A stretch of 64,000 nt of DNA from Elusimicrobia bacterium GWB2_63_22 (GCA_001799735.1 MGUA01000039.1:16289-80288), one strand, 5' to 3'; positions 7,996-16,811 are shown, counted from the stretch's first letter. The notes: a model not told the origin generated them from the sequence alone. Program-made: numbers and translations.

Positions 7996-10383
7996 ATGAA
8001 AATCCTTTATTCCTGGCTCAGCGATTTTTTGGAGAACCCTCCGACGCCTGAAGATATGGCGGCCAAGCTTAACCGCATCGGCCTCAAGGTGGAAGGGCTG
8101 CACAAGACCGGGGCGTCTTTTAGCGGCGTGTGCGTGGGCCAGATAATGAAGATAGACAAGCACCCCAACGCCGACAAGCTGGCGCTGGTGGACGTGCACG
8201 ACGGCCAGGCGACCATGCGCGTGGTCTGCGGCGCCAAGAACATCGCCGTCGGCCAGAAGATCCCTTTCGCCAAGGTGGGCGCGCTGCTCTCCGAGGGCGA
8301 GCTTAAGAAAGCCAAGATCCGCGGCGTAGACTCCGAGGGCATGATCTGCTCCGCCGGAGAGCTTGGCCTGGAAGGCTACGACAATTCCGGCATCCTCGTG
8401 TTGTCTCCCGACGCGCAAGTCGGCGCGGACGCCGCCACCCTTTTTCCCAGGGCGGACTCCGTCCTCGAGATCGAGATGCTGCCCAACCTGGGCTACTGCC
8501 TGTCGCATTACGCTATCGCCAGGGAGCTGGCCCTTTTCTACGGCTTGAAATTTAAGGAAGCCGCCGTGCCCGCCATAGAGTCGGCCGGCTGCGCCGTGCC
8601 GGTGGAAGTAAAGGTGCCGGACCTGTGCCTGCGCTACGGCGCGATAGTCATAAAGGGCGTGAAGGGCGCCAGAACGCCGGAGTGGATGGCCGCCCGCCTG
8701 CGCGCGATGGGCTCCAATCCCAAGGGCAACCTGCTTATAGACGGCTCCAACTACGTAATGTACGAGCTGGGCCAGCCCACCCACTGCTTCGATATCGCCA
8801 AGCTTTCCGGCCCCAAAATTATAGTCCGCAGGGCCCTGCCGGGCGAGATGCTCAAGACGCTCGACGGCCAGGACCTCAAGCTGGACCCCGGCATGATGGT
8901 GATAGCCGACTCTTCCAAGCCCGTGGCGCTGGCCGGCGTGATGGGCGGCGCAGACTCCGCCGTTTCCGACGAGACCGACGCCATCCTCATCGAGTCCGCC
9001 AAGTTCAAGCCGTCCAACGTACGCCTGGCCTCCAAGGCCTCCGGCATAAAGAGCGAGTCCTCCTACCGCTTCGAACGCGGCGTGGATTCCGAGTTGCCCG
9101 TAAAGGCCGCCCGCCGCCTGGCCGGCCTGATCCTCGAAGCAGCGCCCGGAGCCCGGGTGGAGCAGGTCACGGATAATTATCCGGTAAAGTACCAGACGCC
9201 AGTGATAGAGGTGGACCCGGCGAAGGTGAACGCCATCCTCGGCACCGGCCTGGCTGACGGCGTTATCTATTCCTGCCTGAAGGCTTTCCAGCCTGACCTG
9301 AAAGATTCCCGGCCCTGGAAATTCTCCGTGCCGTCCTACCGCCTGGATATAGAGAGCGTCTACGACGTGGCGGAAGAAGTGGCCCGCTACTCCGGCTACG
9401 ACGTGATCCCCTCCGTGTCCAACATGCCCATGCGGCCTTCCACCGTAACGCCGCTGTGGACCGTTACCACGGAGCTGCGCAATACGCTGGCGGCCCTCGG
9501 CTTCAGCGAAGCCTATAACTACGATTTCGTCTCGGCGAAAGAACTGAAAGCCTGCGGCGTGGATGAAGCCGCCGCGCTGGAAGTGAAGAATCCGCTTTCT
9601 TCCGATTACCAGTATCTGCGGCCCACGCTGCTGCCCGGGCTGCTCAAGACCCTGCGCTACAATCTTAACCGCGGCCGCGAGACCGCGCTGTTCTTTGAAG
9701 CCGGCACCGCCTACGCCCGCAAGGACGCCGGCAAAGCGGAGGAAGTTTACTGCGCCGGCCTCGCCTACGGCCCCATCCCCGAGGGCGGCTCCTGGCAGGG
9801 CGGCAGCGCCCCCGCGGATTTCTACGTCCTCAAGGGCGTAATGAACCGGCTGTTCGCGGGCCGCAGCGGCTTCCGCTACGAGAAGCCCAGGAAGGCGCCG
9901 GCCTATTTCCAGCCCGGCCTGTGCCTGGAGATGAAGCTCGGCGGCGGTTCGGCCGGCCATCTCGGCCGGCTCGCCCCCGCGGTCTGCGCCGGAGCCGATC
10001 TTAAGGACAACAATCTTTTTTACTTCGAGATACCGCTCTCCTGCCTGGCCGTAGCCGGCAAGACCGAGTTCTGGCAGAAGATCGCCAAGATCAAGCAGGT
10101 CTCCGCCTTCCCGCAGAACTGGCGCGACCTTTCCCTGGTGCTGGAAGAGAAGCACGAGTGGGGGGAACTGGAAAGGGCTTTCTCCGGCGTGCAGGACCTG
10201 GCGTCCGCGCGGCTGGTGGACGTCTACAAGGGCAAGAATATCCCGGCCGGTTTCCGCAGCCTGACCATACGCTTTACCTTCTCCTCCATGGCGGCCACCC
10301 TAAACGACGCCGAGGTAGGCGCGCGCATGACCGCCGTGCTCGAGAAGCTCACCAAGAACTTCGGGGCCCGGCTGCGCGCCTGA
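7996..10383 (+). CDS. pheT: Phenylalanine-tRNA ligase beta subunit
   Basis: A 795-residue beta subunit. The N-terminal tRNA-binding OB domain is seen as GVCVGQIMKIDKHPNADKLALVDV (about residues 40-65) with AKNIAVGQKIPFAKVGA. The B3/B4 editing domain includes ELGQPTHCFDIAKL and SVRLASK-like text; SSYRFERGVD is the usual B5-region motif. The C-terminus (about 700-795) is the FDX-ACB anticodon-binding domain (PQNWRDLSLVLEE ... FTFSSMAATLNDAEV). Length matches the bacterial family. The TSCPD gene follows 2 bases after the stop. Confidence 0.97.
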   Translation: MKILYSWLSDFLENPPTPEDMAAKLNRIGLKVEGLHKTGASFSGVCVGQIMKIDKHPNADKLALVDVHDGQATMRVVCGAKNIAVGQKIPFAKVGALLSEGELKKAKIRGVDSEGMICSAGELGLEGYDNSGILVLSPDAQVGADAATLFPRADSVLEIEMLPNLGYCLSHYAIARELALFYGLKFKEAAVPAIESAGCAVPVEVKVPDLCLRYGAIVIKGVKGARTPEWMAARLRAMGSNPKGNLLIDGSNYVMYELGQPTHCFDIAKLSGPKIIVRRALPGEMLKTLDGQDLKLDPGMMVIADSSKPVALAGVMGGADSAVSDETDAILIESAKFKPSNVRLASKASGIKSESSYRFERGVDSELPVKAARRLAGLILEAAPGARVEQVTDNYPVKYQTPVIEVDPAKVNAILGTGLADGVIYSCLKAFQPDLKDSRPWKFSVPSYRLDIESVYDVAEEVARYSGYDVIPSVSNMPMRPSTVTPLWTVTTELRNTLAALGFSEAYNYDFVSAKELKACGVDEAAALEVKNPLSSDYQYLRPTLLPGLLKTLRYNLNRGRETALFFEAGTAYARKDAGKAEEVYCAGLAYGPIPEGGSWQGGSAPADFYVLKGVMNRLFAGRSGFRYEKPRKAPAYFQPGLCLEMKLGGGSAGHLGRLAPAVCAGADLKDNNLFYFEIPLSCLAVAGKTEFWQKIAKIKQVSAFPQNWRDLSLVLEEKHEWGELERAFSGVQDLASARLVDVYKGKNIPAGFRSLTIRFTFSSMAATLNDAEVGARMTAVLEKLTKNFGARLRA

Positions 10384-10385
10384 GC

Positions 10386-10634
10386 ATGAAACACAAACTG
10401 GAAGGCGTCTGCTCCAAGGCGGTGAGCTTTAAGGTGGTGGACGGCAAATTGAAGGATGTGTCTTTCTACCGTGGCTGCCCGGGGAACCTGAAGGCGATGG
10501 CGCTGCTGCTGGAAGGCATGCCGGTCAGGACGGCCGCCGCGAAGCTTAAGGGCATCACCTGCGGCGACAAGCCCACCTCCTGTTCCGACCAGCTGGCCAA
10601 AGTGCTGACGAAAATAATTAAAAGTTCCAAATAG
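10386..10634 (+). CDS. TSCPD-domain protein
   Basis: A small 82-residue protein with the family signature CGDKPTSCSDQLAKVL near the C-terminus and CSKAVSF...CPGNLKAM in the N-terminal half. Members of this group (TIGR03905-like) are uncharacterised; a related domain occurs at the C-terminus of some ribonucleotide reductases, where cysteines may bind metal. The conserved cysteines here (near residues 9, 31, 57, 64) fit a metal or redox role. It starts 2 bases after pheT and is the last gene before a bidirectional terminator, so it is part of the infC-pheT transcript. Confidence 0.8.
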   Translation: MKHKLEGVCSKAVSFKVVDGKLKDVSFYRGCPGNLKAMALLLEGMPVRTAAAKLKGITCGDKPTSCSDQLAKVLTKIIKSSK

Positions 10635-10653
10635 GCTAGCGCCTAAAATGAAA

Positions 10654-10681
10654 AAGGCCGGGAACTCTCCCGGCCTTTTTC
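10654..10681. terminator. Bidirectional terminator
   Basis: 10-bp stem AAGGCCGGGA/TCCCGGCCTT (10654-10663, 10668-10677) flanked by A-run and T-run, so it works on both strands. It separates the convergent pheT operon and the reverse-strand gene ending at 10696. Confidence 0.9.
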
Positions 10682-10695
10682 ATTCTGTCGGAATT

Positions 10696-11802
10696 TTATT
10701 TCGGCTGCTGCGGCAGGTTATCCTGCTGATAGGCCATTACCAGGGCGGTGATGGCGCCCACCACTTCCTTAGGGTAGACCGAGGTGTCCACCGTGCCGCT
10801 CACGCCGTTGCGGTCTATGTTGAGGTTTATGGCGCTCTCCCAGATATAGAAGGAGCCGTCGCCGAAGCGGTCGCGCATTTCCAGGTTCACGGCCTGCTCG
10901 CCGTTGGGCGCGCCCTGCGCCTCCACGCGGCCGGTCAAACGCCAGCTGCCGGCCCATTCCTCCATCCTCAGGTCGGTGCGCCCGGCGCGCAGCTCGTAGC
11001 GGCGGGTGAAGAAGCCGCTGACCCGGCCGAAAACGTGGTTGTTGTCCGTCTCTATCTCGGCGTCGTATTCCCTGTCGAAGATCTTGCGCAGGCCAACTTC
11101 TATGCGGGAGAACGGGTCGTTGGCCTCCACCGTGTTCCAGCCGAAGCCGGGGCGGATGGTAAGCCAGACGCGCTCCTGGGCCCTTACCGATTTCTCTTCA
11201 GGCTTGGGCTGGCCTTTCTCCACCTGCACGGCCAGGAGCAGCGAGGTAACGGCGGCCACGGCCTTCTTTGAGAAGCGGTCCGTGTCGTAGTTGCCGTTCA
11301 CCGAGTTGCGGTCGGTGTAGAGGTTCAGGCCGGAGCCGAACACGTTGAAGGAGAAGTCGTCGAAGCGGCGGCTTACGTTGACGCCGACCGGGATGGTCTT
11401 GCCGTTCTCGGTGACGGTGCCGTTGATGAAGTAGGAGCCGTTGGAGCCGCCCATGTTCAGGTAGACGCCCGAACCGGTGAGGTTGTAATAGCTGCCGGTC
11501 TTGCGAATTGAACCCCAGGAAGAATCCATATCGGCGCGCAGGCTGACGCTGTAGCTGTCCTTGAAGGTCTCGCGCACGCGCGCTTCTATGCGGGCGCTCC
11601 AGTCGTTGGCCTCGGCTTCCTTGAAGCCGGGGTTATTGCGCACGGTCATCCAGACGTGCCCGCTGGCGGCCTTGGGCGCGGCGGGCGCCGCGATGGCGGC
11701 GGGAGTTTCTTTAACGGCGGCGGCGTCCAGGGTCTGCAGGTCGAAGGAGAAGGCCGGGGCGGCGGAAAACACTAGCAGAAGGGCTGACAGGCTTTTTAAC
11801 AT
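10696..11802 (-). CDS. Exported protein with two tandem ~150-residue domains, function unknown
   Basis: A 368-residue protein from the ATG at 11802, which has GGGGGAC just upstream; a TTG four codons earlier is less likely. The signal peptide ends near AFSF. Two related domains follow: HVWMTVRNNPGFKEAEANDW (from about residue 49) aligns with RVWLTIRPGFGWNTVEANDP (from about residue 211), and LNLYTDRNSVNGNYDTD aligns with INLNIDRNGVSGTVDTS near each domain's end. The domains are rich in alternating polar/hydrophobic strands. I recognise no family. A 45-residue Ala/Pro-rich linker precedes the first domain. Probably periplasmic or surface-exposed. Confidence 0.75.
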   Translation of the reverse strand: MLKSLSALLLVFSAAPAFSFDLQTLDAAAVKETPAAIAAPAAPKAASGHVWMTVRNNPGFKEAEANDWSARIEARVRETFKDSYSVSLRADMDSSWGSIRKTGSYYNLTGSGVYLNMGGSNGSYFINGTVTENGKTIPVGVNVSRRFDDFSFNVFGSGLNLYTDRNSVNGNYDTDRFSKKAVAAVTSLLLAVQVEKGQPKPEEKSVRAQERVWLTIRPGFGWNTVEANDPFSRIEVGLRKIFDREYDAEIETDNNHVFGRVSGFFTRRYELRAGRTDLRMEEWAGSWRLTGRVEAQGAPNGEQAVNLEMRDRFGDGSFYIWESAINLNIDRNGVSGTVDTSVYPKEVVGAITALVMAYQQDNLPQQPK

Positions 11803-11870
11803 TAGGTCCCCCAATAAAAATACGGAAGCTGCATATATATTGTAGCTGCCCCGGGGCTGACGGTGAAAGG

Positions 11871-11880
11871 GCCAATAGGC
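11871..11880. promoter_or_regulatory. GCCAATAGGC motif, shared with 13563-13573 region
   Basis: GCCAATAGGC occurs here, upstream of the reverse-strand gene at 10696-11802. Its reverse complement occurs near 13564-13573, upstream of the protease gene. A shared operator is possible but the match is only 10 bases. Confidence 0.25.
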
Positions 11881-11919
11881 TCAGTGCGCGTCTGGGTCTT
11901 TGGGCCCGGGTCGCACGGC

Positions 11920-12324
11920 CTATTCTAAAGACAGGCCTTTATACAGCCAGCCGAGGTCGGTCTTGGCCAGCAGGATGGCTCCCTTCACCCGTACGCTGCT
12001 GCCGGCGCTGACGCCGCCCAGTTTGGAGGAAGCGTATTCGAGCTTGAGCAGGTATTCCTGCGCGTCGCGCGCGGCGCCCCGGCTGGAGACGGCCTCCTCC
12101 AGCGTAAGCCACTTAACTTCGCCCTCAAAACGCACCAGCGCGGCCTTGCCGCCGTCCGCCGTCTTCTCCTCGGTGGCCACTTCCTTGAAGTTGATAACCT
12201 CGCAGACGGGTTTAAGGTCCTTACGCAGGCCGTTTTCGGCGGCGCTGGCCACCAATTCCGAACTCTTGCAGGCAGTAAAACACAGCGGGGCCGCGAACGC
12301 GGCCGCAAATAGCAGCTTTTTCAT
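11920..12324 (-). CDS. Putative lipoprotein of unknown function
   Basis: A 134-residue protein with a lipoprotein signal: MKKLLFAAAFAAPLCFTAC, with Cys19 as the expected lipidated residue. The mature part has a mixed helix/strand pattern (LKPVCEVINFKEVATEEK, ALVRFEGEVKWLTLEEAV, SVRVKGAILLAKTDLGWLYKG), resembling small periplasmic cystatin-like/DUF4878-type folds, but no family assignment is safe. It is located between two other reverse-strand exported-protein genes, with 106 bases to the protease gene, so it may be separately transcribed. Confidence 0.75.
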   Translation of the reverse strand: MKKLLFAAAFAAPLCFTACKSSELVASAAENGLRKDLKPVCEVINFKEVATEEKTADGGKAALVRFEGEVKWLTLEEAVSSRGAARDAQEYLLKLEYASSKLGGVSAGSSVRVKGAILLAKTDLGWLYKGLSLE

Positions 12325-12385
12325 ATAACCCCCTAACCTTAAGGAAAGATTAATATTTTTGTGCCGCCGGTTGCAAATAAATAAA

Positions 12386-12409
12386 GAACCCCGCCGCAGG
12401 GCGGGGCTC
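12386..12409 (-). terminator. Terminator after the protease gene
   Basis: On the reverse strand a stem GCCCCGCCC/GGCGGGGT-type hairpin is followed by TTCTTTATTTATTT. It lies about 20 bases beyond the stop of the gene at 12431. Confidence 0.65.
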
Positions 12410-12430
12410 TCTGTTGTCTGGCGGGAGAGT

Positions 12431-13459
12431 TTAGAACTGTATCCTGCGGGCCAGGGCGTCGTCGGCGGCGGGGGCCTGTTCTACCTGCATGTCCCTTATT
12501 TCAAGGGAGGCGGACTTGGACGAGCCGAGTTCGGGGATGTACTTCTGCAGCATCGAGATCTTGGTGACGGCCTCGCCTTTGCCGTCGTTCTGGCCGCTCT
12601 TGAGCTGCACCTTGCAGCCGGCCGGGCTGTCCACAAAGTCCGTGCCGCCGCGCACCAGGATGCCTTCTATCTTGTTGGTGGAGGCGTTGAATACGGCAGA
12701 GCCGGAGTTGCCGCCGAAGGTGTCCAGGTCGGTCAGGAAGAAGGACTTGGGTTCGGTGGTGCGCACGCCCGCGTCGCCGGCCACCTTGAGCGGCAGGCCT
12801 ACGGGGTGGCCGATCACGAAGATCCTGTCGCCGGCCTTAAGGTCCTTGTTGCGGTTTATGGGCAGCGGCTTGCGGCCCTCCACCTTGCGGTCCAGCTGGA
12901 TCAGGGCGTAGTCCGGGCCGGGCTGCTTGCCCAGCAGGGCGCCTATGATGACGATGCCGGTGTTGACCAGCCCGGCCGCCTGCCGGTCCAGGTCGCGCTT
13001 GATGATGCGCTTGCAGGTGTAGACGTCTTTGGCCTGCACCGAGGTGCGGGCCTTGCCGCCCCCGTTATCGATGTTGAAGCCGAAAACGAACCGGGCGTCG
13101 GCGCAGGAAGCGTCGTCCGTGATGCAGTGGCCGGCGGTCATGATAATGTCTTCCCCTACCAGCGTGCCGGAGCAGAAAGCCCCGATGGGCTGTTCGCGGA
13201 ATTTTTCGCCGGGGCAGAGGTTGAGGGCTTCGCCGAAGCCGATGGTCCTGAGGCTGAAGGCGCCGGCTTCCGGAGTCACCTGCTTGGAGGGCCAGAGGGA
13301 GACCACCGAGTCGGCCAGGGTGCGCATGGCGGGGGCGGCTTCGAAATAGTCCAGGCGGTTGTCGTCGCCGTAGATGCTCTTGGATTCGGCGCGCGCGAGC
13401 GACGGCAGTACCACCGCGGCCGCCGCTAAGAGTGAAATGGATTTAAAGATCTTATTCAT
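12431..13459 (-). CDS. Secreted trypsin-like serine protease
   Basis: A 342-residue protein with a signal peptide (cleavage near LARA-E) and a chymotrypsin-fold protease domain. The catalytic triad is visible: His111 in MTAGHC, Asp183 in DYALIQLD and Ser252 in GGNSGSAV. GAFCSGTLVGEDIIMTAGHC and VIGHPVGLPLKVAGDAGV are typical of V8/trypsin-like (S1) enzymes. Several cysteines (82, 96, 112, 119, 149 and one near 280) suggest disulphides. Substrate unknown. AGGAGG lies 6-7 bases before the ATG, and TATACT/TATATAG-type -10 text lies upstream. The gene is divergent from the zapA group. Confidence 0.9.
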   Translation of the reverse strand: MNKIFKSISLLAAAAVVLPSLARAESKSIYGDDNRLDYFEAAPAMRTLADSVVSLWPSKQVTPEAGAFSLRTIGFGEALNLCPGEKFREQPIGAFCSGTLVGEDIIMTAGHCITDDASCADARFVFGFNIDNGGGKARTSVQAKDVYTCKRIIKRDLDRQAAGLVNTGIVIIGALLGKQPGPDYALIQLDRKVEGRKPLPINRNKDLKAGDRIFVIGHPVGLPLKVAGDAGVRTTEPKSFFLTDLDTFGGNSGSAVFNASTNKIEGILVRGGTDFVDSPAGCKVQLKSGQNDGKGEAVTKISMLQKYIPELGSSKSASLEIRDMQVEQAPAADDALARRIQF

Positions 13460-13514
13460 AATGCCTCCTGTGCTTTCCTGTATATAGTATTCCTTCTTTT
13501 GAAGGCCGCCACAA

Positions 13515-13550
13515 AGGTCCTAGGACCTCTTATTACGCGGTCCAAGGACC
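13515..13550. promoter_or_regulatory. Paired GGTCC/GGACC palindromes between divergent genes
   Basis: AGGTCCTAGGACCT (13515-13528) is a perfect 14-bp palindrome; GGTCCAAGGACC (13539-13550) is a second, with centres 23 bp apart, roughly two helix turns. They lie between the divergent protease and zap genes. They look like an operator pair; no regulator is known. Confidence 0.4.
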
Positions 13551-13617
13551 CCTCGGCGCGTAGGCCTATTGGCGCGCGGGGGCCGCATAATATTTCCTAT
13601 AAATTTTATAGATTCGG

Positions 13618-13623
13618 TATAAT
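13618..13623 (+). promoter_or_regulatory. -10 element, likely leaderless start of the zap-rarA-xse group
   Basis: TATAAT ends 6 bases before the ATG at 13630, so transcription would start about at the ATG. No ribosome-binding site is visible. Confidence 0.5.
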
Positions 13624-13629
13624 TACCAT

Positions 13630-13896
13630 ATGCACAACCGCATAAAGCGCCTTGAGGAGCTGGTAGTCAGCGCCTCCTCGCTCATTGAAAAGCTCAAGGA
13701 GGAGAACGGGGTGCTCAGGAAACAGGTGGAGCTGCTGGGCGCCGCCCGCGGCAAGGCCGCCTCCAATACGGCCGCCGCCCGCGAACTGGCCGAGTTCAGG
13801 ACCCGGGTGAAGCGCAAGCTGGAGCGCATCTGCGCCAGGATAGAGAAAGCCAACGACCTGCAGCCGGGCCTGTTCGAGGAAGAAGATGAACAATAA
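13630..13896 (+). CDS. Small coiled-coil protein, ZapB-like
   Basis: An 88-residue protein that is almost wholly heptad-repeat coiled coil: RIKRLEELVVSASSLIEKLKEENGVLRKQVELL in the first half and RTRVKRKLERICARIEKAN in the second. The end is acidic (FEEEDEQ). Its position immediately before zapA (11-base overlap) suggests a ZapB-like partner in the divisome, analogous to the E. coli pair, but this is from size, coiled coil and context only. The start lacks a ribosome-binding site and follows a -10 box by 6 bases. Confidence 0.7.
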   Translation: MHNRIKRLEELVVSASSLIEKLKEENGVLRKQVELLGAARGKAASNTAAARELAEFRTRVKRKLERICARIEKANDLQPGLFEEEDEQ

Positions 13897-14185
13897 CGAT
13901 TTTGAGGCCAAGGTGCGCGGCCGCCCGATAAAATTCCCGGCCGTGGACGGTCTGTCGGAACTGGAACTGGGCACGATAGTCAACCAGATCACCGACGAGA
14001 TGAAGAAGATAGAGGAAGAGCTGGGTGTCGTGGATACGTCCAAGGTGGCTATCATAGCCGCCTACAGTTTTGCCGCGCAGCTCTACAACCTTAAGCAGAA
14101 GTCCGATCTCAACCGGGAGGCCGACACCAGGAAGGTGGAGGAGATGGTGTCCCGGCTGGAGACTACGCTGGGCGACGGGGACTAA
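13886..14185 (+). CDS. zapA: Cell division protein ZapA
   Basis: A 99-residue protein with a ZapA-type pattern: N-terminal beta region (DFEAKVRGRPIKFPAVDG), then helix with VNQITDEMKKIEEELGVVDTSKVAIIAAYSFAAQLYNLKQK and a C-terminal coiled coil. ZapA tetramers cross-link FtsZ filaments at mid-cell. It overlaps the preceding coiled-coil gene by 11 bases and is followed 17 bases later by rarA. Family assignment is from the pattern VDTxKVAIxAA; moderate to good confidence. Confidence 0.75.
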   Translation: MNNNDFEAKVRGRPIKFPAVDGLSELELGTIVNQITDEMKKIEEELGVVDTSKVAIIAAYSFAAQLYNLKQKSDLNREADTRKVEEMVSRLETTLGDGD

Positions 14186-14202
14186 GCCCCTGGTTCTTAC
14201 AT

Positions 14203-15534
14203 ATGCCGGAATCACTTTTCGACGAAAAGCCCGCCGCCCCCGAACCCGAGGGGGGGCCGGTCTATTCCCCGCTGGCGGCGCGCCTGGCGCCCAAGGAGCT
14301 CGACGAGTTCGCCGGCCAGGAGGAGATCCTCGGCCCCGGCAAGCTGCTGCGCCGCGCCATAGAGGCCGACAATCTTAAATCTGCCGTATTCTTCGGCCCG
14401 CCCGGCTGCGGCAAGACCGCCCTGGCCCGCTACATCGCCTCCCGCGCCAACGCCAAAACCTTCGACCTCAACGCCGTGATGGCCGGCGTGGCAGACCTGA
14501 AAAAGATCATAGAGTACTCGCGCGGCCTCGGCGCCGGGCTGGCGCGCAACCAGCGCGTGCTGCTGGTATTAGACGAGATCCACCATTTCAACCGCACGCA
14601 GCAGGACGTGCTGCTGCCCTCCGTGGAGAAAGGCGAGATCATCCTGGTCGGCATGACCACGGAGAACCCGTTCTTCTATATCAACCAGGCGCTGCTCAGC
14701 CGCTTCATCGTGGTGGAGTTCAAGCCGCTCAAGCCCGCGCACCTGTCGGCCATCTTCGACAGGGCGCTCACGCATCCCGAAGGCCTGGCTAATCTTAAGC
14801 CCGAAGTCACCCCGGGCGCCAAAAAATATCTTATAGAGAACTCCTCCGGCGACGCGCGCCGCCTGCTAAACGCGCTGGAGCTGGGCGTGGTGACCACCAA
14901 GCCGGGCAAGGGCGGCACGCGCGTGATAGATGAGGCCGTGGCCCGCGAGAGCATCCAGCGCCGCAGCCTGCGCTACGACCGCAGCTCGGACGAGCACTAC
15001 GACCATATCTCCGCTTTCATAAAGTCCATGCGCGGCTCGGACCCGGATGCCGCCGTCTACTGGCTGGCCAAGATGCTCGAGGCCGGCGAGGACCCCCGGT
15101 TCGTGGCGCGGCGCATCCTGATCTGCGCGTCGGAGGACGTGGGCAACGCCAACCCGATGGCGCTGGTGACGGCGCTGAGCGCGTTCAAGGCGTCCGAGGT
15201 GCTGGGCATGCCCGAGGCGCGCATAATACTCGCGCAGGCGGCCATCTACGTGGCCTGCTCGCCCAAGTCCAACGCCTCCTACATGGCCGTCAACGCGGCC
15301 CAGGCCGAAGTAAAGTCCGGTGTGGAGCGCGCCGTGCCCATGCACCTGCGAGACGGCTCCAAGGACGGCGAGGCCCTGGGCCACGGAAAAGGCTATAAAT
15401 ACCCGCACGACTTTGAGAACCATTATGTCAGGCAGGAATACATGCCCGACCCGCGGGTGTTCTACGAGCCCACCGACCAGGGCTTCGAGATAGAGATCGG
15501 CAAGCGCCTTAAAAGGCTGCGCGGGGAGCAATGA
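14203..15534 (+). CDS. rarA: Replication-associated recombination ATPase RarA (MgsA)
   Basis: A 443-residue AAA+ ATPase of the clamp-loader group. Walker A is GPPGCGKT (residues 65-72), Walker B LLVLDEIHHFN (Asp124, Glu125), sensor MTTENPFF. The C-terminal half contains RRSLRYDRSSDEHYDHISAFIKSMRGSDPDAAVYWLA and ASEDVGNANPMAL, diagnostic for RarA/MgsA. It tetramerises and acts at stalled forks and on single-stranded DNA with SSB. xseA begins inside its stop codon (ATGA), so it is translationally coupled to the exonuclease VII genes. Confidence 0.95.
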   Translation: MPESLFDEKPAAPEPEGGPVYSPLAARLAPKELDEFAGQEEILGPGKLLRRAIEADNLKSAVFFGPPGCGKTALARYIASRANAKTFDLNAVMAGVADLKKIIEYSRGLGAGLARNQRVLLVLDEIHHFNRTQQDVLLPSVEKGEIILVGMTTENPFFYINQALLSRFIVVEFKPLKPAHLSAIFDRALTHPEGLANLKPEVTPGAKKYLIENSSGDARRLLNALELGVVTTKPGKGGTRVIDEAVARESIQRRSLRYDRSSDEHYDHISAFIKSMRGSDPDAAVYWLAKMLEAGEDPRFVARRILICASEDVGNANPMALVTALSAFKASEVLGMPEARIILAQAAIYVACSPKSNASYMAVNAAQAEVKSGVERAVPMHLRDGSKDGEALGHGKGYKYPHDFENHYVRQEYMPDPRVFYEPTDQGFEIEIGKRLKRLRGEQ

Positions 15535-16811
15535 CCGGGCCTAAGATCTATACCGTCAGCGAGCTGAGCCAGGGCATCAAGTACCTGCTCGAGACCAATT
15601 TCCGAGAACTCTGGGTGGAGGGGGAGATCTCGGGCCTCAAGGTCTCGTCGCTGGGCCATACCTATTTCGACCTCAAAGACGCTAATTCCAATATTTCCGG
15701 CGTGCTGTTCCGCGGTTTTGCGCAGGGGCTTAAGTTCGAGCTCGCCAACGGCCTGCTGGTGCGGGTGCGCGGCAACATCACCTCCTACGACAAACAGAGC
15801 AAGTACCAGCTGATGGCCAAGGCGGTCGAGCCCGCCGGCATAGGCCCGCTGCAGCTGGCTTTCGAGCAGCTCAAGAAAAAGCTGCAGTCGGAGGGCCTGT
15901 TCGACCAGGCCCGCAAGCGCCCGATCCCCGCCCTGCCGCAGAAGATAGCCGTGGTCACCTCGCCCACGGGCGCGGCCATCCGGGACATCCTTTCCATCCT
16001 TAAGCGGCGCTACGCCAACATGCATATCATCGTGGCCCCCGTTAAAGTGCAGGGCGCAGGTTCGGCGGAAGAGATCGCCAACGCCATCATCGACCTTAAC
16101 GAGAATTTCCCGGATATCGACGTGATGCTGGTGGGGCGCGGCGGCGGCTCCATGGAGGACCTGTGGTCCTTCAACGAGGAGATAGTGGCCCGCGCCATAG
16201 CGAACTCCAAGATCCCCGTCATTTCCTGCGTGGGGCATGAGACCGATTTTACGATAGCCGACTTCGTGGCGGACCTGCGGGCGCCCACGCCGTCGGCTGC
16301 GGCGGAACTGGTGGTAAAGAGCAAGGTGGAGCTGGCCGCCCAGATAGCCGGCCTCGAGCGGCGGCTGCTGCAGAGCCTGCGCATCTACTACGAGAACCTG
16401 CAGGGTAAGTTCCGCCGGCTCGCTACCAGCCGGATGCTGGTCAACCCGCTGGCGCTGCTCGAGCGGCCCACGCGCCGCCTGGACGAAGCGATAGAGGGGC
16501 TGTTCTCCCTCTCGGACGAAAGGCTGCGCCGCTCCGGAGAAAATCTTAAGCTGCAGTCGGAAAAACTGAAGGCGCTCAGCCCGCTGTTCCCGCTCCGGAA
16601 AGGCTACGCGATAGTTAAAGACGCCGGGGGCAAGGCCGTTAAGACCGCGGCCGGGCTGGCCCCGGGCGACCGGCTCTCGCTGCAGTTCGCCGAGGGGCGG
16701 GCCGAGGCCGAAGTTGTCGGGGGCGGAGGCGCCGCGGCGGATAAACCCAGGGCGCCGAAAAAAGACGGGGACAAGAAAAGCGGGGGACCGCAACAGGAGA
16801 CTTTATGGTGA
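15531..16811 (+). CDS. xseA: Exodeoxyribonuclease VII large subunit
   Basis: A 426-residue catalytic subunit that degrades single-stranded DNA from both ends. The N-terminal OB domain begins YTVSELSQGIKYLLETNFRELWVEGEISG, the family hallmark. The catalytic region includes VVTSPTGAAIRDIL, VMLVGRGGGSMEDLWSFNEE and SCVGHETDFTIADFVADLRAPTPSAAAEL. The C-terminal part is helical, ending with a Lys/Gly-rich tail. It overlaps rarA by 4 bases and xseB by 7 bases. Confidence 0.97.
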   Translation: MTGPKIYTVSELSQGIKYLLETNFRELWVEGEISGLKVSSLGHTYFDLKDANSNISGVLFRGFAQGLKFELANGLLVRVRGNITSYDKQSKYQLMAKAVEPAGIGPLQLAFEQLKKKLQSEGLFDQARKRPIPALPQKIAVVTSPTGAAIRDILSILKRRYANMHIIVAPVKVQGAGSAEEIANAIIDLNENFPDIDVMLVGRGGGSMEDLWSFNEEIVARAIANSKIPVISCVGHETDFTIADFVADLRAPTPSAAAELVVKSKVELAAQIAGLERRLLQSLRIYYENLQGKFRRLATSRMLVNPLALLERPTRRLDEAIEGLFSLSDERLRRSGENLKLQSEKLKALSPLFPLRKGYAIVKDAGGKAVKTAAGLAPGDRLSLQFAEGRAEAEVVGGGGAAADKPRAPKKDGDKKSGGPQQETLW

